Below, piece after piece: positions 47,040 to 56,599 of a stretch of DNA of 64,000 nucleotides; positions within the stretch are counted from its first letter, which is position 1; each line of letters starts with the position of its first letter. Both the position numbers and the translations under genes were made by a program. Below the pieces are notes generated by a model that was given only the letters and a program-made list of their open reading frames with translations, was not told the origin of the DNA and did no database searches. The stretch is from assembly GCA_003020985.1 (NCBI GenBank), contig PXRM01000022.1:1-64000 (forward strand). Reading direction: 5' to 3'. The DNA is from Halobacteriales archaeon QS_4_70_19. GTDB taxonomy: Archaea > Halobacteriota > Halobacteria > Halobacteriales > Haloarculaceae.

Positions 47040-48218
47040 TCAGAACCCGCCGACGTACTGGAACGGGACCGGCGTGAAGCAGAGCAGTCCGAGCACGAAC
47101 GTCAGCGCGCCGACGACCATCCGCTTGCGGTCGAGCGGCTCCTCGTAGATGGGGGTTGCGTGGCCGGCGTACGCCAGGCCGACGGTGATGAACCCCCAGA
47201 ACGTCCAGATGGCGACCGAGTCCCGGACGTCGAGCCCCTGGACGAAGTAGAGATAGCCCGCGAGGGCGAACAGGGTCAGCGGGACGAACGCGGCCACGCG
47301 CTCGGCGTTCTCCCCGGCCATCGCCCGGACGATGTGGCCACCGTCCAGTTGCCCGACGGGGATGAGATTGAGGAAGGTGACGAACAGCCCGATCCACCCG
47401 CCGAACACGACCGGATTGACGGCCGTTCCGGGGTCGCTGTAGGTGAGCGGCTGCCCCGTCAGCATCGACAGCCCGTGGAGCAGCGGCGGGTAGCCGAAGT
47501 CGATGACGATGGCGTCGGGACTGTTCTGGACGCTGGCCGGCACGGAGATGGGGTCCATCAGCAGCCCCACGGTCGAGACGACGATGGCCGCCACGAGCCC
47601 CGCCAGCGGCCCCGCCACGCCGATGTCGAACAGCGCGTCCCGGTCGGGGATGCGCCCCTTCATCCGGATGACGGCACCGAGCGTCCCGATGAACGTCGGC
47701 ACCGGGATGAAGTACGGCAGCGAGGCGTCCACGTCGTGGTGGCGCGAGAGGACGTAGTGGCCGAGTTCGTGGATGCCCAGCACGGAGAGGACCGCGACGG
47801 AGAACTTCCAGGAGTCGCCCGTCACCAGGTCGAGCGGCGAGTTCAGCGGCTCGTAGTACCAGATGGTCCCCGCGAACAGCGTCGTCAGGATCGTCAGCAG
47901 CAGCATGACGACGTTCGTCCACGGGACGCCGTCGATGCCGGTGCTCCGCGGGTGCGCGACGAGTGCATGGCGGCTCTGGTGGAGTTCGACCCCGGAGATG
48001 GGGTCGGTCTCGCTCTCCTCGACGGTCGTCAGTCGGACCTCGTAGCCGTGGTCACGAAACAGGGGCCAGACCTCCCGTTCGAGGGCCTGCTGACCCACCC
48101 GCGGCTCGCCAACGTACACCAGCCGGTCGCCGTCACGTCGGACCTCCTCGACGTGGAATGCCGACGAAAACGCCGCTGCCGGCGGTCCCTCCGCCGGTGC
48201 GTCCCGGTCTTCCATCAC
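47040..48218 (-). CDS. Site-2-protease-type (M50) membrane metalloprotease
   Basis: 'LGIHELGHYVLSRHHDV' HExxH and 'NLIPVGQLDGGHIVRAM' motifs. Confidence 0.93.
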   Translation of the reverse strand: MMEDRDAPAEGPPAAAFSSAFHVEEVRRDGDRLVYVGEPRVGQQALEREVWPLFRDHGYEVRLTTVEESETDPISGVELHQSRHALVAHPRSTGIDGVPWTNVVMLLLTILTTLFAGTIWYYEPLNSPLDLVTGDSWKFSVAVLSVLGIHELGHYVLSRHHDVDASLPYFIPVPTFIGTLGAVIRMKGRIPDRDALFDIGVAGPLAGLVAAIVVSTVGLLMDPISVPASVQNSPDAIVIDFGYPPLLHGLSMLTGQPLTYSDPGTAVNPVVFGGWIGLFVTFLNLIPVGQLDGGHIVRAMAGENAERVAAFVPLTLFALAGYLYFVQGLDVRDSVAIWTFWGFITVGLAYAGHATPIYEEPLDRKRMVVGALTFVLGLLCFTPVPFQYVGGF

Positions 48219-48444
48219 GGGCTAGTCGGGGACGACAGCGAATAAATGCACGGGCCCCGGTCACGTCCCGGACACGCAGCAGATCGACCCCATACAGATG
48301 TACGAGCGGTTCCGGCAGGTCCGGGCGAGCGCCCCGGCCGCCCGGACGCGGGCCATCGCCGCTGACATCGCCACCGACCTCCCCGCGGCCGTCGGACACG
48401 AGCCCGCTGGCCGGCGGGGCGTCGGTCCCCGTGTCCGGCCGGCG

Positions 48445-49827
48445 TCAGTCCTCGAGTTCGTCGACCAGTTCGTCGCCGAGGCCCGTGTAGTCGGCGGGCG
48501 TGAGGGCCCGCAGCTCCTCGCGGACGGACTCGTCGACGTCGAGGTCGTCGAATAGGTCGCGGAAGTCCGCGAGCGAGGCGCGCTCCCCCCGGGTGAGCGC
48601 TTTCACCTGCTCGTAGGCGTCGGCCTGCCCCTCGCGCCGGAGGATGGTCTGGACGGCCTCGCCGATCACCTCGGGGTTCCGCTCTATGTCCTCGGCCATC
48701 ACGCCCGCGCGGGGGACGACCTTGTCCAGCCCGCGGGCGGTTTTCTCGTAGCCGATGAGACAGTGTGCCAGTGCCGCGCCCGTGTTGCGCTTGACCGTCG
48801 AGTCCGAGAGGTCGCGCTGGAGCCGCGACGTCGTGACGTAGTCGCCGAGGAACTGCAGGTCGCTGTTGGCCTTCGAGCAGTTCCCCTCCCCGTTCTCGAA
48901 GTCGATGGGGTTGACCTTGTGCGGCATCGTCGAGGAGCCCGTCTCCCCCGCGACGGCCTCCTGTCCGAGGTAGCGCTGGCTGACGTAGAGCCAGCAGTCC
49001 AGGTTCAGGTCCAGCACCACGTTGTTCGCGCCCCGGAGGGCGTCGAACAGCGTCGCCAGGTCGTCGCAGGGGTTCACCTGCGTCGCCAGCGGCGCGTGCT
49101 CGAGTCCGAGCGACTCGACGAACGACTCGGCGAACGACCGCCAGTCCACGTTCGGGTAGGCGGCGTGGTGGGCGGCGTAGGTGCCCGAGGCCCCCGCCAG
49201 CTTGCCCGAGAGTCCGCGTGCGGCCTCCTTGATCCGCCCCAGCGCCCGCGCCAGCCGCGCGGCGTAGACGGCCATCTCCTTCCCGAACGTCGTCGGGGTG
49301 GCGGGCTGGCCGTGGGTCCGCGCGAGCATCGGCAGGTCGCGGTGCTCGCGGGCCAACTCGGCCAGCGCGTCGCGCACGTCCCGCAGCGCCGGCACCACCA
49401 CCTCCTCGACGGCCGGCTGCAGCAGGAGCCGGTGGGCGAGGTTGTTCACGTCCTCGCTCGTCAGCCCGAAGTGGATCCACGGGTGGATGCGGTCGGCGGT
49501 GTGCTCCCGGAGGAAGTACTCGATGGCCTTCACGTCGTGGTTGGTCGCGTCGTAGCCGGCCCACCCCTCCGTCTCCAGTTGCTTGATGGCCTTCGCGTCC
49601 GTCTCGCTGAACTGCCGGTAGCGGTCCCGGAGCAGCTCGCGGTTCTCCTCGTCCAGCGCGAGCGGGACGGCGTCTACGTCGGCCAGCGCACGGAGGTACT
49701 CCACCTCCACCTCGATGCGGGCCCGCATCAGCGCCGCCTCGCTCGCGTACGGCACCAGCGGCTCCGTGTAACGCGCGTACCGCCCGTCGAGGGGGGAGAC
49801 GGCGTACAGCGCGGAACGGTCGGTCAT
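48445..49827 (-). CDS. purB: Adenylosuccinate lyase
   Basis: 'YAVSPLDGRYARYTEPL', 'GETGSSTMPHKVNPIDFENGEGN' fumarase/ASL signature. Confidence 0.95.
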   Translation of the reverse strand: MTDRSALYAVSPLDGRYARYTEPLVPYASEAALMRARIEVEVEYLRALADVDAVPLALDEENRELLRDRYRQFSETDAKAIKQLETEGWAGYDATNHDVKAIEYFLREHTADRIHPWIHFGLTSEDVNNLAHRLLLQPAVEEVVVPALRDVRDALAELAREHRDLPMLARTHGQPATPTTFGKEMAVYAARLARALGRIKEAARGLSGKLAGASGTYAAHHAAYPNVDWRSFAESFVESLGLEHAPLATQVNPCDDLATLFDALRGANNVVLDLNLDCWLYVSQRYLGQEAVAGETGSSTMPHKVNPIDFENGEGNCSKANSDLQFLGDYVTTSRLQRDLSDSTVKRNTGAALAHCLIGYEKTARGLDKVVPRAGVMAEDIERNPEVIGEAVQTILRREGQADAYEQVKALTRGERASLADFRDLFDDLDVDESVREELRALTPADYTGLGDELVDELED

Positions 49828-49914
49828 GCTAGGTGCCTGTGTGAGTGACGGGAAAGCCGTGTCGAATGTGCGTGGAGTTCTCGTGTGTCCGCACAATGGC
49901 GGCGACGGCGACAC

Positions 49915-49983
49915 CTACGAAGCCCTCGGCCGCACACACCGCGACGACGATAATCAGGATACCTACGAAGCCCTCGGCCGCTC
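49915..49983 (+). repeat. Direct repeat of acctacgaagccctcggccgc (49915-49935 and 49963-49983)
   Basis: 21-bp identical copies 48 bp apart. Confidence 0.85.
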
Positions 49984-50433
49984 GTATTGCCGGGCCTCGC
50001 TGCGCTCCTCGCTCCCCTCGGTCGCTGCGGTGCTTGTTCCGGGAGACGTTCCTGCTCGCTCGCTACGCTCGCTGCGCGGGCTGCGACTCTCGTCGTTCGG
50101 CCTGCGGCCTCACCGTCGTCCGGGAAACGACGAGCGGCCTCGCCCTTCGAGTCCGCCAGAACGTTGGTCGTGGCACGGAGCGGCGCCCCTGCCCTTCCCC
50201 GCGTCACGCGGGCTCGCTTGCGCTCGCCACGCGCTCCCGGCCGGAGAGCGGTTGCCCGGCCGGTCGGTTCCGGAGGGAACCACCAGGAGCGTCGCTCGAC
50301 CCGAAACCCTCCCCCTGGCGGAATCGAAGGGCGAGCGCTCTCGACCCGGTGAGACGACGCAAGCACCGCAGCGACCACAGGGAGCGAGGAGCGAAGCGAG
50401 TCGCAACCGGTCGAGAGCGCGAGGGCTTCGTAA
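49963..50433. repeat. ~470-bp element bounded by ~74-bp imperfect inverted repeats with nested inner repeats
   Basis: Left arm 49965-50038 vs reverse complement of 50360-50433 (both ..tacgaagccctcg....ctcctcgctccc...ggtcgctgcggtgcttg); inner arms ~50131-50155 vs ~50314-50338. Confidence 0.7.
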
Positions 50434-50467
50434 ACTCCGTTCCAGCCACATTATACAATAGAAGAGA

Positions 50468-50484
50468 GGATTAGTCACTAATCC
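50468..50484. terminator. Perfect 17-nt palindrome ggattagt-c-actaatcc downstream of cupin paralog 2
   Basis: 8-bp arms in the AT-rich segment between the inverted-repeat element and the minus-strand cupin gene; terminator or protein site unresolved. Confidence 0.35.
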
Positions 50485-50525
50485 CCACGGTAGATACACA
50501 GAAATAGAACTAATCTATTTGTCCG

Positions 50526-50996
50526 CTAGCCCGGCATCTCGTGCGTCTCGCCGCACTCCGGACACTGCAGTTCCATGCCGCCGTCGCCGGGAACGAAGCG
50601 GAGCGTGTCGGACTCCCCGCAGGCCGCACACGGCTGTGGGACCCGGACGTCCGTCGAGGGCTTCGGAGCGCCGATACCGAGCAGGCGGGCCGACTCGTCG
50701 GACTCGTTCTTGCCCTGCTGGAAGTCGCCGGGCGCGAACCGGACCGCCTCGCCGCCCTCGACCTCCACATCGCCGTCGAGCGTCCGGAACGTGAGCGTCC
50801 CGTCGAGGACGTAGAAGATCTCCTCCTGGTCCATGTGGGTGTGGACGCCGCCGGAGAGGTTCTGCCCGGCGTCGAGTTCGTAGTAGCTCAGGCCCACGTC
50901 CTCCGTGCCCAGCGCCTCGCCGACCCGCCGAGCCGACTCCTCGCCGCCGCCAGGGTTGTTGTCCGCGTCGAGCTCCTCGAATGTCACTTTCTCCAT
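50526..50996 (-). CDS. Cupin-domain protein with C-terminal zinc ribbon (paralog 2)
   Basis: 'GGVHTHMDQEEIFYVLDGTLTFRTLDGDVEVEGGEAVRFAPGDFQQGKNESD', CAACGE...CPECGE. Confidence 0.9.
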   Translation of the reverse strand: MEKVTFEELDADNNPGGGEESARRVGEALGTEDVGLSYYELDAGQNLSGGVHTHMDQEEIFYVLDGTLTFRTLDGDVEVEGGEAVRFAPGDFQQGKNESDESARLLGIGAPKPSTDVRVPQPCAACGESDTLRFVPGDGGMELQCPECGETHEMPG

Positions 50997-51079
50997 GCAC
51001 GGCGCCACGGCTGGCGGGCACATGAAAGAGGGGGGCGTGGGGGCGCCGGAGCGGGGAGGACGACGGGGGGAGGGGACGG

Positions 51080-51195
51080 TCACTCCGCGGTGGTGTCGGT
51101 GCCGGGAACCTCGGCCTCGGCGGTCGGGTCGTCGCCGCCCTCGGGGGCGACGAAGAGTCCGAGGATGCCGACCCCGGTGATGGCAAGGATGTCAG
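51080..51195 (-). pseudogene. 3' remnant of a truncated gene (..DILAITGVGILGLFVAPEGGDDPTAEAEVPGTDTTAE*)
   Basis: Open, GC3-rich, protein-like C-terminus with TM segment but no start; stop codon in front at ~51195. Confidence 0.5.
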
Positions 51196-51309
51196 ATTAT
51201 CCCCGTTCATTGCGATTATCTCCACGCTACCCCGTGTAACCGGTATTTGGAGTCGAAAGCGTCGACGTTTCGAAGAAACCAGCAGTATCCGCGGACGGCT
51301 CCCCGCCGC

Positions 51310-52593
51310 TCAGGTCACGCCGCCGTCCGGGCCGTCGTACCCCTCGTGTTCGCCGGCGTCCAGTACCGACCGGATGGCGTCGATGCCGTCCCAGACGTCC
51401 GTGAAGCCGGCGTGGGTGGGCGCCGGGCAGAGACGGACCACGTCCGGCGGGCGGAAGTCGACCACCACGTCGCGGGCGGCGAGCGCCTCGCAGATGCCGT
51501 ACGCGTCCGGGTGCTCCAGCGCGACGTGGCCGCCGCGCCGGGCGGGGTCACGGGGGGTCGCTACCTCGCACTCCGAGAGGCGCCGGTCGGCGAGGTCGAT
51601 GAGGTAGTCGGTGAGCGCGAGCGAGCGCTCGCGCAGGGCCGCCACGTCGACGTCGTGCTCGTCGAACAGGTCGAGGACGCCCCGGAGCGGCGCCATCGAC
51701 AGCAGCGGCGGGGTCCCGATCTGCCACGCACCCGCACTGTCGGCGGGCGTGAACCGGTCGTGCATCTCGAACTGGGTCGCCTTCTCGTGGCCCCACCAGC
51801 CCGCCAGCGACGGCATCGTCCCGTGGTGGCGGCGGTTGACGTACAGCCCGGCGACGGCGCCGGGGCCGCCGTTGAGATACTTGTAGCCACACCAGACCGC
51901 GAAGTCGACGCCCAGCTCCGCGAACTCGTGTGGGACGACGCCGACGGAGTGGGCGCAGTCGAAGCCCACGACCGCATCGTGGGTGTGGGCGGCCCCCGTG
52001 ATGGCCTCGATGTCGAGTAGCTGTCCCGAGCGGTAGAGGACCGACGGCATCAGGACGACGCCCACGTCGGGGTTGGCCTCCAGCGCCGCCGTCACGTCCG
52101 CCGCGTCGATGGTCCGGCCGTCGCGCGACTCGACCGCCACGAGGCCGGCGTCCGGGTCGAGGCCGCGCTCGCGGAGCTGTGCGCGGACGGCGTAGTGGTC
52201 GCTGGGGAAGTCGAGTTCGTTCGCCAGCACCGTCCCGCCCGCGGACTCGCGGAGGAAGGTCCCGACGAGGGTGTGGACGTTGACCGTCGTGCTGTTGGCG
52301 AGGACGACCTCGTCCGCGCGGGCGCCGACCATCGGCGCGACCCGCGACCCCAGGCGCTCGCCGTACTCGAACCAGTCCGACTCGCTCCAGCCCTCGACCC
52401 CCAGGTCGCGCCACTCGTCCACGAGGTCCCGGACGGCGGTCGCTGCGTGGTCGGAGACGGGGCCCAGCGAGTTCCCCTCCAGGTACGTCCCCGGCGCGTC
52501 GAACGCGTCCGCGAGCGACCAGCCCGTCTCGTCCCGCGCGACCGCCCAGTCGCGCGTCAGTCGCTCCGGACTCCCGTCCGGCGTTTCGGTCAT
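51310..52593 (-). CDS. kynU: Kynureninase
   Basis: 'YLEGNSLGPVS', 'VGFDCAHSVGVVPHEFAELGVDFAVWCGYKYLNGGPGAVAGLYV', 'WWGHEKATQFEM'. Confidence 0.94.
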   Translation of the reverse strand: MTETPDGSPERLTRDWAVARDETGWSLADAFDAPGTYLEGNSLGPVSDHAATAVRDLVDEWRDLGVEGWSESDWFEYGERLGSRVAPMVGARADEVVLANSTTVNVHTLVGTFLRESAGGTVLANELDFPSDHYAVRAQLRERGLDPDAGLVAVESRDGRTIDAADVTAALEANPDVGVVLMPSVLYRSGQLLDIEAITGAAHTHDAVVGFDCAHSVGVVPHEFAELGVDFAVWCGYKYLNGGPGAVAGLYVNRRHHGTMPSLAGWWGHEKATQFEMHDRFTPADSAGAWQIGTPPLLSMAPLRGVLDLFDEHDVDVAALRERSLALTDYLIDLADRRLSECEVATPRDPARRGGHVALEHPDAYGICEALAARDVVVDFRPPDVVRLCPAPTHAGFTDVWDGIDAIRSVLDAGEHEGYDGPDGGVT

Positions 52594-52685
52594 TGCTTCG
52601 GTGTACGGGCCGACCGACATGCCTCTTGTGTCGGACGCCGGCGCGAGGAACGGTCGACGGTGCGGTCGCCCACCAGGGCCCGGAA

Positions 52686-53045
52686 TCAGGACTCCGCCGT
52701 CGGCGTGATGGCGATCTCCCCGCTCGAGTCGACCCGGACCCGGTAGCCCTCGACGACGAACTCGATGTGCCCCTCGGTGCAGGCCGTACCGTCGGGGCGG
52801 GTCCGGAACACGCGGTCCAGCCCGTCAGGGTCGACGTAGTTCGCGAAGTCGGAGATGATCGCCGTGGGGGAGACGCCGGCGACCTCCGCGACGGCGAGCG
52901 AGACGGTCGTCGTCAGCCCGTCCCTGTCGAGGTCGTGGGACGCGTAGTAGACGCCGTTCTCCTCGGCCTCGATGACGCTCGGCCCCTCGTCGTCCTGCGA
53001 CGAGCCGGGGGTCATGCCGGAGCCACTCCGGGCAGACGAGGGCAT
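52686..53045 (-). CDS. HalOD1 output-domain protein
   Basis: 'YYASHDLDRDGLTTTVSLAVAEVAGVSPTAIISDFANYVDPDGLDRVFR'. Confidence 0.85.
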   Translation of the reverse strand: MPSSARSGSGMTPGSSQDDEGPSVIEAEENGVYYASHDLDRDGLTTTVSLAVAEVAGVSPTAIISDFANYVDPDGLDRVFRTRPDGTACTEGHIEFVVEGYRVRVDSSGEIAITPTAES

Positions 53046-53218
53046 CCTCACGACCCACCTCTTTTAAACACGCGGCGTATAGCAGGCTTTCTCGCGTGCA
53101 TCATATAGGGGGAGGGAAACCCACGGTGATAAGTCTCACGGCCGAGCCCGGGGATGAGGGGGAAGAGTGGAGAGGCAGAACGACCCGATTCAAGTGACCC
53201 CCCGCCGACGACCCGGCA

Positions 53219-54118
53219 ATGCTCGATGACACGGTGCAGATGGTCTGTGGCGGCGGTGGCGGGCTGGGCGAGGAGACGGCGGTCGCGATGGCCGAGCACG
53301 GCGCGACGGTCGTGGTCAACGACCTCGGCGTGGACGTGAGCGGCGAGGGGAGCGACGCGCAACCGGCCCAGGAGACCGTCGACCGCATCGAGGCGGCGGG
53401 CGGCGAGGCGATGGCCCACTTCGGCGACGTAGCGGACTGCTCGTACACCGAGGAACTCGTGGCCGACACCGTTGACGAGTACGGCGCGGTGCACGGCGTC
53501 ATCAACTTCGCCGGCATCCTCCGGGACTCGATGGTGTTCACCATGGACGAGGACGAGTGGGACGCGGTCGTCGACGTCCACCTGAAGGGCCACTTCTCGC
53601 TCGTCCGGGCGGTCTCGGCCCACTGGCGCGAGCGGTACAAGGCCGAGGGCGGATTCGACCGCCAGCGCGCGCTCACCTGCGTCTCCAGCGGCGTCGCGGC
53701 CGGGAACCCGGGGCAGGCGAACTACTCCGCGGCGAAGGCCGGCATCCTGGGCCTGATGCGGACGGCCGCGCGCGAACTCCACCAGTACGACGTCCGCGTG
53801 AACGCGCTCTGGCCGACGGCCCTCACCCGGATGACCGAGGACCTGCCGGCGATGGCCGGCGCCGACGAGGAGACGATGGGCCCGCAGCTGGTCCCCGGGG
53901 CGCCGGTCTTCCTCGCCAGCGAGGGCGCCGAGGACGTGACCGGCGTCACGGTCGCCATCGCCGGCGGCAACCTCGCCATCGTCTCTGACCCCGAGCGCGA
54001 GCGGACGCTCTCGAAGGACCTCGGCGAGGGGGGCGCCTGGACCGCGGCCGGGATCGACGAGCGCTGGGACGAACTCGCCGAGGGCTTCGAGACCACCCGG
54101 ATGAGCCCCGGCTACTGA
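53219..54118 (+). CDS. SDR-family dehydrogenase (MFE-2-like)
   Basis: 'GGGGGLGEETAVAMAEHGATVVVNDLGVD', 'NYSAAKAGILGLMRT'. Confidence 0.93.
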   Translation: MLDDTVQMVCGGGGGLGEETAVAMAEHGATVVVNDLGVDVSGEGSDAQPAQETVDRIEAAGGEAMAHFGDVADCSYTEELVADTVDEYGAVHGVINFAGILRDSMVFTMDEDEWDAVVDVHLKGHFSLVRAVSAHWRERYKAEGGFDRQRALTCVSSGVAAGNPGQANYSAAKAGILGLMRTAARELHQYDVRVNALWPTALTRMTEDLPAMAGADEETMGPQLVPGAPVFLASEGAEDVTGVTVAIAGGNLAIVSDPERERTLSKDLGEGGAWTAAGIDERWDELAEGFETTRMSPGY

Positions 54119-54163
54119 CGCCGCTCGGCTGCTGGGGAAGGGGGGACGCTCCGGACGGCCGCG

Positions 54164-56599
54164 TCAGTCGTCCGCGACCGGGGGGACGGTCGCGAGCTCC
54201 GGCCCGGCGACCGGCTCCACCGGGACCGGCGTCCACTCCAGGTCGCCCTCGTAGTGGAACGCGCGGTGGTCCTGCGCCGGGTCGACGACGGTCAGCGAGA
54301 GCCAGCTGTTGTCCAGCAGCTCGGTCAGCGCCGCGTTGTCGGCCAGGACCTCGGTCACGCGCTCGACCGGCGCGTGGACGACCGTGGAGAGACGGAGCGG
54401 CTGGTGGTACGGCTCGTCGTCGGCCTGCATCAGCGACTGCAGCGGGAGCCCGGTCATCAGGTCGCCGCCGTTGCCCTGGTAGACCCCGACGTTCCCGACG
54501 GGGTTGTGGGTCACCTTCGACCCGCTCCCGTACACCGCGTTGTCGACCGTCGCGAAGTAGTACTGCGTGTTGATCCACTGGGTGACGACCATCGGCCCGG
54601 TCATGATGGCTTCGAGGGCCTCGCCCTCGGGGTCGGTCGTCCAGTCGTAGGAGTGGAGGAACGACCGGCCGTCGAGGTCGAGCCCGTCGGTGAGCGCCCG
54701 CGGACCGATGACGAACCCCGCGTTGCCGGCCAGCCCCCACTCCGGGCGCGTCTCCGCCCAGTCGGCGGCCCGGCGCTGCGTCTCGCGGACGCCGGCGTCC
54801 TCGTCCGCGCCCATGTCACCGGCGCGTTCGGCGGCCGCGCCAGCGCGCGCGTCCGCGAGGTCCGCGCGGAGCTGCTCGATGTCGTCCGCGTGCGTCTCCG
54901 GCACGTCGTGCGCGTACAGCTCCACCTCGTCGGTGGTCGTGTTGTGCTCGCCGGCGACGAAGACGGTGTCGTCGGGGATCTCGATGCCGCGCTCACGGAG
55001 TTCGGCCCTGACCGCCTCGTCGTTGCAGATGGCCGCGAGGACGCGGGCGTTCGGGCCGCCGGGGTTGCCGGCGCAGGCGCCGCAGTCGAGGCTCGAGTCG
55101 AACGGGTTGTTCGCCGTCTCGCTGGCGTGACCGGCGAAGACGACAACGCGGGCGAACTGCTTCCACCCCATGAGTTCGAACGCGTTCGCGGCGTACTCGA
55201 CCTTCTCGTCGAGCGTGAGCCCCTCGCGGAGTTCGTTGACCGAGTCCGGGTTGTAGTCCACCGACGGCTCGCAGAACTCGTGGGTGTCCGGGACGCGCTC
55301 GCCGGCGGTGTCGAGCAGGTGGTGGACGCGGCCCGGCAGGAGCGTCCGCGCGGTCAGGGCAGCGCCGTAGCCCGCGCCGGCCCCCTCGACGAAGCTGAAC
55401 GCGGTCGCGGCGTTGGTCGTGAGGCGCTTGACCGCCGACCGGGCGGCGTCGAGCGTCCCGTGCCAGTGGTCGTGCGCCGCCTGCTCGTCGTCCGCCGGCT
55501 TCGTGGGGTGGTCCGCGATGCGGTGTTGCGCGTCGAGGATAGGCGGGCAGGCGTCGACGGTGACGTCGGCGTCGTAGCCGGCGTAGCGCATCGGGATACC
55601 GAAGAACCCGGCGTAGCCGTGCGTCTCGTAGTCGCCGGTCGCCTCGACGTGCCGGCGGATGATCTCCGAGCGGGTGTCGATACAGAACACCAGCTGTGCG
55701 TCCGGGCGGTCGTCGGTGGCCGACCCGGCGACCGACTCGCTCGCGTCGGTGAGCGAGTCGACCAGATCCGCACGGTACGTCGCCTCCCAGGCGCTCAGCC
55801 AGACCTCGGGGAGCGGAATCCGGCCGTCGTCCGCACCGGAACCGTCGGCCGCATCCCCGGGTGCCTCGTCGGGGGTGAGCGGCGCGTCGAACAGGTCCGC
55901 GAGCGTCAGCCGGACCGCCAGATAGCCCGACAGGGTCGCCGGGTACGCCGACTGCCAGGCGTCGCCGTCGGCGGCGCGCTGCTCGAGGAACCCCGTCCAG
56001 CCCGGGAGCGCGGCCAGGTGGAACTCGAAGACGTCCTGCCACTCGCCGATGTGGTGCCCCGAGAGGCGGTCCCGGATGGCATCGACGGGGTGGTCGGGGA
56101 GGTCGGCGATCGCATCACCGTCCGGGATGTCGCCGTCGTGCGGGGCCACGGCCCGGAACGCCTCGTAGAACCCCTGCTCGCGGTTCGGCATCGACCACTC
56201 CGCCCGCCCCTGGTCGAAGAAGGCCGCCAGCCACTTCGTCAGCACCGCGTCGACCCGATCGGTGGCGGTCGTCGACCCGCCCGTCGCAGCGGGTGCCTCG
56301 TCGGCCGCCATGCGGTCGAGCGACGCCTCGGGGTCGCCCTCGTAGCCGTGGTCAGCCAGCTGCGTCTCGACGATGTCGGAGTCGACGGGCCCGCGCTCCC
56401 GGGCACGGCGGAACACTTCGGCGCTCGGGTAGCCGTCGCCCCCGAGCACCTGCTCGGCGTCCGCGACGGCCTCGTGGAACGGCCGGTCCTCGAACCCGGC
56501 GAGCGGGTTCGCGGTCACGAACGAGTGGAGCGGCCAGACGGACCCGACCGCCTCGGCCGCCGCGTCGATACTCTCCTCGATTCCGGATTCAGTACTCAT
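54164..56599 (-). CDS. dabA: DabA-like (DUF2309/UPF0753) inorganic carbon transporter subunit
   Basis: 'LHSFVTANPLAGFEDRPF', 'VFCIDTRSEIIRRHVEATGDYETHGYAGFFGIP', 'SLDCGACAGNPGGPNARVLA'. Confidence 0.9.
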   Translation of the reverse strand: MSTESGIEESIDAAAEAVGSVWPLHSFVTANPLAGFEDRPFHEAVADAEQVLGGDGYPSAEVFRRARERGPVDSDIVETQLADHGYEGDPEASLDRMAADEAPAATGGSTTATDRVDAVLTKWLAAFFDQGRAEWSMPNREQGFYEAFRAVAPHDGDIPDGDAIADLPDHPVDAIRDRLSGHHIGEWQDVFEFHLAALPGWTGFLEQRAADGDAWQSAYPATLSGYLAVRLTLADLFDAPLTPDEAPGDAADGSGADDGRIPLPEVWLSAWEATYRADLVDSLTDASESVAGSATDDRPDAQLVFCIDTRSEIIRRHVEATGDYETHGYAGFFGIPMRYAGYDADVTVDACPPILDAQHRIADHPTKPADDEQAAHDHWHGTLDAARSAVKRLTTNAATAFSFVEGAGAGYGAALTARTLLPGRVHHLLDTAGERVPDTHEFCEPSVDYNPDSVNELREGLTLDEKVEYAANAFELMGWKQFARVVVFAGHASETANNPFDSSLDCGACAGNPGGPNARVLAAICNDEAVRAELRERGIEIPDDTVFVAGEHNTTTDEVELYAHDVPETHADDIEQLRADLADARAGAAAERAGDMGADEDAGVRETQRRAADWAETRPEWGLAGNAGFVIGPRALTDGLDLDGRSFLHSYDWTTDPEGEALEAIMTGPMVVTQWINTQYYFATVDNAVYGSGSKVTHNPVGNVGVYQGNGGDLMTGLPLQSLMQADDEPYHQPLRLSTVVHAPVERVTEVLADNAALTELLDNSWLSLTVVDPAQDHRAFHYEGDLEWTPVPVEPVAGPELATVPPVADD

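Noticed and set aside
48298-48555. Short plus-strand ORF MYERFRQVRASAPAARTRAIAADIATDLP...
   Set aside because: First ~40 aa look protein-like but the rest is antisense to purB; could be a gene fragment, insufficient support.
49824-50499. Multiple ~130-210 aa ORFs (e.g. 49826-50461, 49845-50474)
   Set aside because: All are readings of the nested inverted-repeat element in different frames; Arg/Ser/Ala low-complexity products.
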